From contig JAKONF010000081.1 of assembly GCA_022702085.1 (NCBI GenBank), positions 1 through 8,378 of the forward strand: 8,378 bases of DNA, given 5' to 3'. Shown here piece by piece: positions 1-7,800 of the stretch; position 1 is the first letter of the stretch, and each line of letters begins with the position of its first letter. Origin of the DNA: Rickettsiaceae bacterium (GTDB taxonomy: Bacteria; Pseudomonadota; Alphaproteobacteria; Rickettsiales; Rickettsiaceae). Position numbers and translations under genes: made by a program. Under the pieces are notes generated by a model. It had not been told where the DNA came from and ran no database searches. It saw nothing but the letters and a program-made list of their open reading frames with translations.

Positions 1-1400
1 CTATCCATAATCTTGTCATCAAATGGATTTGTGCAAGCTTCAACTAATTTAGATGCTGCAGAAATATCCTCATCTTCTGTAGCTTTTTTTATAACTAACT
101 CAATAAGGTGATTACGCGGAATAATTACAGGATTTAATAAGCACATATGCTGACTAATTTCTTTACTGCTCAATTTTTCTTGTTTTAAACGCTGTTGCCA
201 TTTTATAATCCACAATTCAAAGCTCTTATCATGACCGAAAAAATCTTTAAGTAATTCTAAATATTTATTATCTCCAATCATTTTTCCTAAATATCTAAAA
301 CATAAAGTAAAATCAACTTTGAAACTTTCCATTAATTCTAGTAGTTCATTAATTAACCTGAGATCTGCTTGCTCAAAATTTTGTATTCCTATTTTAGCTG
401 CCATTCCTTCTTGCCAATATTTTTGATAAAGAGGCATAAATAAACCAGCTAATTCTTTAGCTATTAAATCAGCTTTTGTAATATCTTGAGATAGCAAAGG
501 TAGAAAACATCTAACTAAAATTATTAGGTTCCATTCCGCAATCTTAGCTTGATTGTTATAAGCGTAACGTCCATATTTATCAATTGAACTATAGACTGCT
601 TTTTGTTCATAAAAATCGATAAAGGCACAAGGACCATAATCAATTGTTTCCCCAATAACTGAAATATTATCAGTATTCATCACTCCATGAACAAAACCAA
701 TGTGCATCCATTTTACAATTAAAGAAGCTTGAGTTTTAATAATTTCTTTCAATAATAATTCATAACAATTTTCACATGTTTTTAGATCAATGTAATATCT
801 ATTGATCATATAATCTGCTAAAATTTTCACAGATTTATAATCACCTTTGGCAGCAAAATATTCAAAAGTTCCTATTCTAACATGACTTTTAGCCAAGCGA
901 GCTAAAATAGCTCCTGGTAAATCCGTTTCTCTATTTACTTTTTCTCCAGTTTTGATCACAGCCAATGAACGTGTTGAAGGTATATCTACTGCGTGCATAA
1001 ATTCGCTTACTATATATTCGCGAATCATTGGTCCAAGTGCTGCTCTACCATCACCATTCCGGGAGAAGCGAGTTCTACCTGAACCTTTTAATTGTATTTC
1101 ATATGTTTTCCCTTGAACATCTGTTAAATCACCTAGCAGTACTGCTCTTCCATCACCAAGCTCAGGAACAAAATATCCATATTGATGACCTGCATAGGCA
1201 ATAGCAATGGGCTTTGAACCTGGGATTAACATGTTGCCTGATAAGTAATCAGCTGCTTGCTTCTCATCTCCAAAATTTAGCTGTAACTCTTGAGCTAATT
1301 TTTGATTAAATAAAACTAATTTAGGATTAGATACAGGCGTAGGCTTAATGATTTCATAGAAATTTTTTGGCAAGCTAGCATAGCAGTTATTCAAAATCAT
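1..1400 (-). CDS. selO: Protein adenylyltransferase SelO (YdiU/UPF0061), C-terminus cut by window edge
   Basis: SelO is a pseudokinase-fold enzyme that transfers AMP from ATP to Ser, Thr or Tyr of target proteins; in E. coli it is tied to S-glutathionylation and oxidative-stress responses. I translated the frame from the ATG at 1400 to the left edge: 466 codons without a stop or frameshift. Family landmarks are all present: AGHQYG (70-75), ELGDGRA (80-86), LKGSGRT (104-110), SRNGDGRAAL (113-122), HGVMNTDN (238-245) and IDYGP (253-257). Aligned by eye with the Pseudomonas enzyme, the ATP- and metal-binding residues map to K105, E128, R168, D244, N245 and D254, so the enzyme looks active. The last visible residues, NPFDD, match the conserved NPFSD close to the E. 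coli end, so about 20 residues are missing; whether the C-terminal redox Cys or Sec is kept cannot be seen. ATG 1400 is the only ATG between the upstream in-frame stop (1440-1442) and the conserved region. There is no clear Shine-Dalgarno sequence. The gene lies 72 bases downstream of the 1473-2144 gene, same strand. Confidence 0.95.
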   Translation of the reverse strand, partial: MILNNCYASLPKNFYEIIKPTPVSNPKLVLFNQKLAQELQLNFGDEKQAADYLSGNMLIPGSKPIAIAYAGHQYGYFVPELGDGRAVLLGDLTDVQGKTYEIQLKGSGRTRFSRNGDGRAALGPMIREYIVSEFMHAVDIPSTRSLAVIKTGEKVNRETDLPGAILARLAKSHVRIGTFEYFAAKGDYKSVKILADYMINRYYIDLKTCENCYELLLKEIIKTQASLIVKWMHIGFVHGVMNTDNISVIGETIDYGPCAFIDFYEQKAVYSSIDKYGRYAYNNQAKIAEWNLIILVRCFLPLLSQDITKADLIAKELAGLFMPLYQKYWQEGMAAKIGIQNFEQADLRLINELLELMESFKVDFTLCFRYLGKMIGDNKYLELLKDFFGHDKSFELWIIKWQQRLKQEKLSSKEISQHMCLLNPVIIPRNHLIELVIKKATEDEDISAASKLVEACTNPFDDKIMD

Positions 1401-1425
1401 GGTATCTTTGATGATATTTGCGGTT

Positions 1426-1431
1426 ATTATA
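1426..1431 (-). promoter_or_regulatory. Possible -10 element for selO
   Basis: The minus strand reads TATAAT here, 25 bases before the selO ATG, which would put a transcript start near 1419 with a ~19-base leader. No good -35 hexamer lies at 16-18 bases; TTGCTA is present but at 21 bases. In such AT-rich DNA a TATAAT match is weak evidence. No terminator-like hairpin is visible between the upstream gene and selO, so read-through from that gene is equally possible. Confidence 0.3.
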
Positions 1432-1472
1432 TACAATTCTTAATATTTATGATAGCAAACTAAACATAATAA

Positions 1473-2141
1473 TTAGCGAGAAGGCATATCATCTTTTTTC
1501 TTAACCTTGGTATAGTACTCTTTAATATTTTTTGTAAAAGATTTATCAGAATTTTGTTCTGCTTTGGCTTTATTTTCTTCCGTATTTTTACGCCAAGTAT
1601 TGAATTTTTGAAGATTTTCTACAATTTTATTACCTCCATTTGCTAATGCTTGTTTTATTTTTGATTGATTAACTTCCTCTTTATAAGTTCCTTGGTTGAG
1701 TGCTTCAAGGTTCGCAAGCGTTTTTGTATCTCTTCTGGACATTCCTGCTTTTCTATCTATTCCCGGTTTCTGTCTATTTTCTTCAGCTAAATTATTTAAT
1801 TTTTGACTAGCAGTCCTAAAAACAAGGGAAGAACCAAATGCCACTGCTCCTACTAAACCAACAGCTACTACCGGGCTTGCCACAACTATAGGCGCAGCAA
1901 CCAGTGCCGCAGCACCTACTGCAACTCCAGAAGCGACCATAGCTCCAGCTAATGCTGCAGTTTTCACCGGATGCTCTCTGGCATATTCTGTAAGTTTGCT
2001 TCTGCGCTGTTTACCTTCTCTAGTATCTTCAGTATACATTTTTATTGTCGCGATTGGTTTAGTAATGATTTTTTTAGGATCTTTAACCATTTCAACTGCT
2101 TTCTGTTTAACAGTTTTAGGGTTATTGTCAGACTTAGACAT
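1473..2141 (-). CDS. Unknown basic protein with a central hydrophobic hairpin
   Basis: I do not recognise this family. Numbering from the first Met, residues 1-61 are hydrophilic and Lys/Arg-rich (KDPKK, KQRRSK). Residues 62-109 are a nearly uncharged Ala/Val/Gly segment long enough for two membrane spans with a turn at AAPIVVASP (83-91). Residues 110-223 are again charged, with many Lys, Asn, Gln and Glu, and end KVKKKDDMPSR. There is no Cys, no signal peptide and no enzymatic motif. The simplest reading is an inner-membrane or membrane-inserting protein with both termini on the same, probably cytoplasmic, side; an exported effector is an alternative the sequence cannot decide. Two ATGs stand in tandem (2144 and 2141). 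GAGG at 2147-2150 is only 2 bases from the first but 5 from the second, so I chose 2141 (222 residues); starting at 2144 gives 223. It is divergent from recD2 and may be co-transcribed with selO 72 bases downstream. Confidence 0.75.
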   Translation of the reverse strand: MSKSDNNPKTVKQKAVEMVKDPKKIITKPIATIKMYTEDTREGKQRRSKLTEYAREHPVKTAALAGAMVASGVAVGAAALVAAPIVVASPVVAVGLVGAVAFGSSLVFRTASQKLNNLAEENRQKPGIDRKAGMSRRDTKTLANLEALNQGTYKEEVNQSKIKQALANGGNKIVENLQKFNTWRKNTEENKAKAEQNSDKSFTKNIKEYYTKVKKKDDMPSR

Positions 2142-2169
2142 CATAGCCTCTGTAATTAATTTTTAGTTA

Positions 2170-2178
2170 ATTATATCA
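2170..2178 (-). promoter_or_regulatory. Extended -10 promoter for the membrane-hairpin gene
   Basis: The minus strand reads TGATATAAT, a full TGnTATAAT extended -10 element, which can work without a strong -35; no clear -35 hexamer is seen at 16-18 bases. The expected start is near 2163, giving a leader of about 20 bases that carries the GAGG ribosome site. The element overlaps the edge of the dyad at 2174-2200. Confidence 0.5.
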
Positions 2179-2200
2179 TAGTAATTAACAATTACTGATA
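2174..2200. repeat. Operator-like dyad overlapping the minus-strand promoter
   Basis: AGTAATT (2180-2186) and AATTACT (2190-2196) are perfect inverted copies around a 3-base centre, AAC. After skipping two bases on the left, TATC (2174-2177) also pairs with GATA (2197-2200). It overlaps the extended -10 and extends upstream into the -35 region of the membrane-hairpin gene, where a repressor would bind. It includes G/C pairs, so it is less likely to be chance than the neighbouring all-AT dyads. No regulator is identified. Confidence 0.4.
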
Positions 2201-2238
2201 TATTTATTTAAATATTAATATTTTATTTAATAAATATA
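2199..2238. repeat. Long all-AT imperfect inverted repeat
   Basis: The arms at 2199-2214 and 2224-2238 pair over 15 bp with one bulged T, around the 9-base loop TTAATATTT. The stem has no G or C, so it is weak as RNA structure and could be chance in AT-rich DNA. It sits centrally in the divergent spacer, touching the dyad at 2174-2200. Confidence 0.35.
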
Positions 2239-2240
2239 GC

Positions 2241-2259
2241 AATTTTTAAGTTAAAAATT
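2241..2259. repeat. Perfect 19-base palindrome
   Basis: AATTTTTAA, a central G, then TTAAAAATT: nine perfect pairs with a one-base centre. The one-base loop rules out an RNA hairpin, so any function would be as a protein-binding DNA site or a bent A/T-tract segment. It lies 46 bases upstream of the putative recD2 -10. Downstream of it the spacer also has direct repeats TCCCAAT (2270-2276, 2313-2319) and ACCTTAA (2296-2302, 2322-2328). Confidence 0.4.
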
Positions 2260-2304
2260 TCTATATTTGTCCCAATAATTATTTTTAATCAACTGACCTT
2301 AATC

Positions 2305-2310
2305 TATAAT
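2305..2310 (+). promoter_or_regulatory. Possible -10 element for recD2
   Basis: A TATAAT match 28 bases before the recD2 ATG, predicting a start near 2317 and a leader of about 22 bases. The position of the -35 hexamer holds only a T-rich run (TTTTTA at 17-base spacing). The leader has no Shine-Dalgarno sequence. Confidence 0.35.
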
Positions 2311-2338
2311 TATCCCAATTAACCTTAAAATAGAAATT

Positions 2339-4582
2339 ATGCCTCCTGAAAAAAAAGTAATTAACCATTCATTTTTACAAAAACTTTCGGGACAAATCGA
2401 TAAGATAACTTATTATAATCCAGAGAATGGCTTCTGTATAATGAAGTTGAAGATGTTGGCTAAAAAAGAATTAATATCTGTACTTGGCATATTACCAAAT
2501 GCTTGCGTTGGCGAGAGAATAACAGCTACTGGAAAATGGGAACATAATGCTACTTATGGTCAAACATTTAAAGCCCAATCTATAGAAGCTACGCATCCTA
2601 CTTCTTTAAAAAATATTGAAAAATATTTAGCATCAGGATTGATAAAAGGTATAGGACCCGCTTTTGCTAAAAAGCTAATAAAAGCTTTTGGTAGTAATAT
2701 CTTCTCTATCATTGAGCAAGAACCAGAAAAATTGCTCAAAGTAGAAGGTTTTACCATAGCTAAATTAGAAACGTTAACGCAAAACTGGTCAGAACAAAAA
2801 ACGATTAGAGAGATAACACTTTTTTTAAACAGCTACAATATCAATATTAGTAAAGCAATCAAAATATATAATATATATGGTATATCTTCAATTAAAACTA
2901 TTCAAAGCAATCCTTATCTTTTATCACAAGATATTAAGGAATTTGGCTTTGAGATTGCAGATGATATTGCCCAAAATTTAGGTATAGAAAGAGATAGTAT
3001 AATAAGAGCAAGAGCTGGTATAAAGCATGCCCTAACTAAAGCTACAGATGATGGCCATTGTGGCCTACCAAATTATCAATTAATTGACTTAACGCAGAAA
3101 TTATTAAACATACCCGATCATTTAATTAGAAAAGCTTTAGCACTTGAAATAGATAGTGGTGAAGTTATCAAATATAACTTACCTGTTCAAGATCAAGAAT
3201 TAGCTCATTATGTAAAATGCATATTCCCAAAATCTATAGCCGATTCAGAGCAATTTATAGCTGAAAAATTAAAAGATTTAAGTCAAGCTGAAAAAATTTG
3301 GCCTGAATTTAAGAATATTGATCAATTAATCAATAATGAGGCAAAAAAAATTGATATTAATTTGTCTAACGCTCAAGAAAAAGCAATAATGCAAGCATTA
3401 GGTTCAAGAGTGCTATTGATCACTGGTGGACCTGGGGTTGGTAAAACTACTATATTAAATATTATAGTGAAAATTTTAGAATTAAAAGGCATTGAAATTC
3501 TCCTAGCAGCGCCAACTGGTAGAGCTGCTAAAAGAATAAGCGAAATAACTGGCGTGCCTGCTACTACGATTCATCGCTTACTTAAAAAAAACATTGATGA
3601 AGAATTTCATTCTAACATCACTCTAAAATGTGATCTTCTAATAATTGATGAAATGTCAATGGTTGATGTGCCTTTAATGTCAGCTATTCTTAAAGCTTTA
3701 CCTCAAAAAGCAGGTATATTTTTATTTGGAGATATCGATCAATTATCCTCAATCGGTCCTGGCAAAGTACTTGAAGATATAATCACTAGTAATATACTAC
3801 CAGTTATAAGATTAACGGAAATATTTCGTCAAAGCCAATTGAGTAAAATAATTATTAATGCACATAAAATTAATAGTGGCGAGCTGCCTTCCTTAATTAA
3901 TGACAGAGAAAGTGATTTCTTTTTCTTAGAATCATCACAAGAGGAAGTTTTGCCGTTAATAGTAGGATTAGTAAGAGATCGTTTACCACTCAAATTCAAT
4001 ATCTCACCAATTAAAGATATTCAAGTAATTTGTCCAATGAATAAAGGCATAGTAGGAACTAAAAATCTTAATAATGAGTTGCAAAAAGCTCTCATTAAAG
4101 ATTGTGGAAGTAAACAAATAACAGCTAAAAATACTTGTACTAATTCTAATGGAACTGCTTTTTATGTGAATGATAAAGTAATGCAAATAATTAACAACTA
4201 TGATTTAGAAGTTTTTAATGGTGATATTGGTATCATTACTAATATTGATCAACTGCAAAAAATCATTAAAGTTAGTTATGACAATAAAGAAGTGACTTAT
4301 GAATATAAATTACTTGACGAGCTGACATTAGCTTATGCAATTACTGTACATAAATCCCAAGGAAGTGAATATCCTATAGTAATAATTCCATTGTTTATGC
4401 AGCATTACTCCATGCTACAGAGAAATCTTTTATATACGGCAATCACTAGAGGTAAAAAACTAGTAATAATTGTTGGAGAAAAAAAAGCAGTTATAATAGC
4501 TACCGAAAATAAATTTCAAAAACTTCGTTATACTTCTTTAGCTGAAAGAATTAGGTCAGAAGACCGAGAAAATTCTCACTGA
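2339..4582 (+). CDS. recD2: RecD2-type SF1B DNA helicase (RecD/TraA family)
   Basis: RecD2 is a 5'-3' single-strand DNA translocase and helicase that acts without RecBC in DNA repair, replication-fork maintenance and mismatch-repair-related processes. At 747 residues it matches family members of roughly 700-800. Domains in order: an OB-like N-terminal domain (about 14-85, starting LSGQIDKITYYNPENGF), a helix-hairpin-helix region (about 88-220, with GLIKGIGPAFAKKL at 100-113), a linker, then the helicase core. Core motifs are Q346 (NLSNAQ), Walker A GGPGVGKT (363-370), Ia APTGRAAKR (391-399), TIHRLL (410-415), Walker B LLIIDEMSMVD (433-443, D437-E438), III GDIDQLSSIGPG (464-475), IV TEIFRQ (493-498), V TVHKSQGSE (669-677) and VI LLYTAITRGKK (698-706, R704). 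All key residues are present, so it should be active. The start is fixed by the conserved N-terminal domain beginning about 14 residues after ATG 2339; no ribosome site precedes it. No recB or recC is visible, as expected for RecD2. Confidence 0.93.
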   Translation: MPPEKKVINHSFLQKLSGQIDKITYYNPENGFCIMKLKMLAKKELISVLGILPNACVGERITATGKWEHNATYGQTFKAQSIEATHPTSLKNIEKYLASGLIKGIGPAFAKKLIKAFGSNIFSIIEQEPEKLLKVEGFTIAKLETLTQNWSEQKTIREITLFLNSYNINISKAIKIYNIYGISSIKTIQSNPYLLSQDIKEFGFEIADDIAQNLGIERDSIIRARAGIKHALTKATDDGHCGLPNYQLIDLTQKLLNIPDHLIRKALALEIDSGEVIKYNLPVQDQELAHYVKCIFPKSIADSEQFIAEKLKDLSQAEKIWPEFKNIDQLINNEAKKIDINLSNAQEKAIMQALGSRVLLITGGPGVGKTTILNIIVKILELKGIEILLAAPTGRAAKRISEITGVPATTIHRLLKKNIDEEFHSNITLKCDLLIIDEMSMVDVPLMSAILKALPQKAGIFLFGDIDQLSSIGPGKVLEDIITSNILPVIRLTEIFRQSQLSKIIINAHKINSGELPSLINDRESDFFFLESSQEEVLPLIVGLVRDRLPLKFNISPIKDIQVICPMNKGIVGTKNLNNELQKALIKDCGSKQITAKNTCTNSNGTAFYVNDKVMQIINNYDLEVFNGDIGIITNIDQLQKIIKVSYDNKEVTYEYKLLDELTLAYAITVHKSQGSEYPIVIIPLFMQHYSMLQRNLLYTAITRGKKLVIIVGEKKAVIIATENKFQKLRYTSLAERIRSEDRENSH

Positions 4583-4620
4583 ACAAACTATAAAAACTAC
4601 TAATTAGCTAAATAGAGTAG

Positions 4621-4824
4621 CAAAGACAATTTAAAAAATTAACAATGGCATTTACAGGGCATGAATTCAAACATTCAAAAGAACAAGGTAGCTATTTGAT
4701 CTTAAGCTACCTTGTTTGCCTGATCTTTACCACAATCAAATAAATTTGTAGTTCATTTTATAATTTTGAGGAAGATAATGTTGTCGCTATCAAAATTGGC
4801 ATTACACGGGATGATTTTGACTAA
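4621..4824 (+). pseudogene. Possible remnant reading frame broken by one stop
   Basis: In the convergent spacer one plus-strand frame runs open from 4621, contains an ATG at 4645, meets a TAA at 4741-4743, and continues in the same frame to a TAA at 4822-4824. The first part (32 codons from the ATG) begins MAFTGHEFKHSKEQ and turns hydrophobic (SYLILSYLVCLIF). The second ends DNVVAIKIGITRDDFD, which looks coding-like. No ribosome site precedes the ATG, and I recognise no family. An alternative ATG at 4778, with GAGGA at 4768-4772, gives only 17 residues in another frame. It could be a decayed ~60-residue gene or chance open frame; confidence is low. Confidence 0.2.
4682..4716. terminator. Perfect 12-bp hairpin, probable bidirectional terminator
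   Basis: AACAAGGTAGCT (4682-4693) and AGCTACCTTGTT (4705-4716) form a perfect 12-bp stem with an 11-base loop. It lies 99 bases past the recD2 stop and 111 bases before the stop of the convergent helicase, where a shared terminator is expected. The U-tract is poor in both directions: the plus strand continues TTGTTTGCC and the minus strand TTGTTCTTTTG, slightly better for the leftward helicase transcript. It could instead be a dispersed palindromic repeat; that needs the rest of the genome. Confidence 0.55.
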
Positions 4825-4827
4825 ATT

Positions 4828-7800
4828 TTAAGCAAAAGCATCTTCTAACTCTTCTGCATAATATTCAATTTTTGGTAACGCATAGCCCAATTCCTGAAAA
4901 TAGGGCAATTTAGACCAAATAGCATAATTACCTATAACAAATACAAGGTTTTTAGCTCTAGTTAATGCCACGTTCAGCATATTGGGTTCTTTAGATGCCC
5001 AATCTATGCCGCCATATCTGTTAGGATTTCCTCCTAACAGAACTATCACTACCTCAGCTTCTTTACCTTGAAAAGTATGTATAGTACCAACAGAGTTGTT
5101 GATCCATGAGCGAATCTCAGAATTAGTTCTTTGTTTTAAATCCCATGTTCTGGTATTTTGAGAAAGCTTTTTCCTCATTTGCGATGCCACTTCTTTAAAG
5201 GGTGAAATGATATAAATAAGTGGTAAATCATTGGTCTGACCTAGTATTTTGGTAATCAGAGTTATAACGGCTTGCCCTTCTGCGTCGGACCAATGATTTT
5301 TAAACATAGCAGACTCAACATTTATCCATGAACTCTTAAAATTTTTTGTTAAACTTGTTCGAGTTGGCGTAGTAGCATAAATCATTAAATTGTCATAAGC
5401 TATCTTGTTTGCTATGCTAAACATAGGTTCAGCACATCTTCGATGTACTATCAAAGGACAGCCTATCCAGTTTTCTTTATTGTTGGTATAGGCGCCATAA
5501 ATATTGTTCCTATCACTTATAGTTTGGAGCGACTCATTTAGCGGACTCCATTGCTTTGATACTCCATAAAATTTTCTAAATGAATCATCTAATTCATTGG
5601 ATATACTAACAATAGGTTTGATTTGCATAGGGTCACCGACGACTATGATTCTTTTAGCTCGCCAAAATGTTCCTACTGCAGCTTGTGGGGAAGCTTGTCC
5701 TGCTTCATCTATGAGTATCCAACCTATAGAGCCTTTTCCTAAACCTCCACATAAATTGGCAAAAGAAGAAAAAGTAGAGGAGACTACAGGAACTACTATA
5801 AAGAATGAAGCCCATACTGATTTTAATAAATAATCATACTCAGAAGGTAAGTTATTTGACCGCATCAATAAATTCATTACCCGCAGATTATTCATTAATT
5901 TTTCTGAAGTATTCATAATAAATGCTTGGTGTAGCTTTAGAGCTTTAATAAATAATTCTCCTCTTAATTTATGCAATTTTTCATAATTCCAAGGTAATAT
6001 TTGATGTAGTTGATCTTTAGGTAATTCCCATAACCTATCATCTGGGAAATGTTTTCCAATCTGACCTTCATACTCAGCTATCAGCGAATTGTAAGTATTG
6101 ATAGTTAATGCTAGTTCTTCGCTAGATGTTATATAATTCTTTAGTGCTTCACTCTCATTATCGCATTGTTTTATCAATTTATTTTTTTGTTCATTAAATG
6201 TGATTGATTGTTTTCGTGAAGTTTCGGTTTCGTTTAGAATAGATGATATCTCATCTTGCCATTTATTTAGATGATGACTGCCAAATATCATGCCCCATAT
6301 TCTTTTATACCAAGATGGTTTTAGTAATATTTTGCCTTCCATACTCCATTTTAGATGATTCATATTGACATCTAATTCATCAATATTTTTACTTATCAGT
6401 TCTATTTGGTTTTGCAGTGCCTTAATCTTAGCTACTGATTCAACTTTATGTTTATCAATAATTGCTTTTTCTATTTTTAGATCAGGTAAAGTTAAAATTA
6501 TGTTCTCTAGCTCAATTAAATCATCTTTAAGTTTAGAGCACGCATCGTAAGTAATTAAAAAATCCTCTCTAGCACTAGCCCAAGTGATAGGTGGTTGGTT
6601 AGACTTCAAATATTCTTCCAATCCCATGGTATAAGAATTATTTTCTGTCTGTGCTTTGGAAGACCAAAATTTATTAAAATAATTAATTCTATTCTTTTTA
6701 TTGCCCAAAGGAGCTGCGCCCAATCCCCAACATGGTTCATCATGGACAAAACTTGCTATATCTGCAAAGTAATCAATATTCCATTTAGAATCGATGCTGT
6801 CTAACTTAGGTATCTCTTTGGAGATATTTTCTACAGCTGCATTGTTAGAGCTAGTAATAAATATTTCATAACCATATAATTTAGCATCTAGCTCCCATAC
6901 TTTATAACTGAATGCCTCATGTTTGAATTTTTCATTATCAACAAATGCATTATCTATATTTTCAAAAGATGACAATACCTTACCTCTATCAACGATAATA
7001 TTAGCAATTATATCGCGTAACAGAGTACTTTTGCCTGTACCTGGTGGCCCATTGATCGAAAATAATCCTTCTTTATCCAAAAGAGATAAATTCACTGCTG
7101 TTTGTTGAGCTAAATTTAATGAGTGATCTCCATTATTTGGCCACCTTGCTATTGGTAAATATTTAGGTGATACGAATTTTTGTAATGATTTTTTATCTTC
7201 ATACAAATTTATTTTTTGAATTTGTTGACTATTTAAATATTGCGTTAAACCTAGAGGTAAAGCATTTGGGTTGTCTTTAATTTCTTTAGTTATATATTCC
7301 AAATCACTAAGTATATAACTATTTGTTATACCTGAGTCATGATCTAATACATCATCAGAATTTTTCAATTCTTCTCTAAAGGGGCGCTTTAGTTGATTTG
7401 AGTAGATTATAGCAGAATTTTTTACTAAATTTTTCTCTATCAAACTCTGCCATCCAGTTAACTCTATGCAGTTTTCTGTCAATATTTTTAAATCTTTAAA
7501 GCAAATTTTTGTCCTTTGCTCATTGGAATTTAACTTATCCGTGAGGTTGAACATTAAATCTTTAATTTTGTTAGAAATTCTTTCTTTAGAATTGTAATTG
7601 GCATTTTTTATATCTTCATTCTTTCCCAAAATATTGATAGCTGTAAACCAATCAGCCATTTTCAGGGAATTTTGGATGATTTGACCATGAGCGTTAACTT
7701 GAAACGAGCATATAGATGATACGCCTTCAATATCTTTATCCTTATTATTGAATTGCTCCTCATCATGCAATCTACTAATTATCTCTCTATTGATATCCTT

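Noticed and set aside
1971..2159. Plus-strand open frame of 62 codons
   Set aside because: It lies antisense within the 1473-2144 gene, is rich in Phe, Ser and Cys as expected from reading a Lys-rich gene backwards, and has no ribosome site.
2560..4186. Minus-strand open frames of 60-65 codons within recD2
   Set aside because: They are shadows of the recD2 coding sequence, which carries all helicase motifs in frame.
5597..5833. Plus-strand open frame of 78 codons inside the large helicase
   Set aside because: It is antisense to the helicase motif II-III region, which is strongly conserved on the minus strand; composition and start context do not suggest a gene.
6365..7108. Three further plus-strand open frames of 61-69 codons
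   Set aside because: All are antisense shadows of the helicase, with no ribosome sites and low-complexity Ser/Ile-rich translations.
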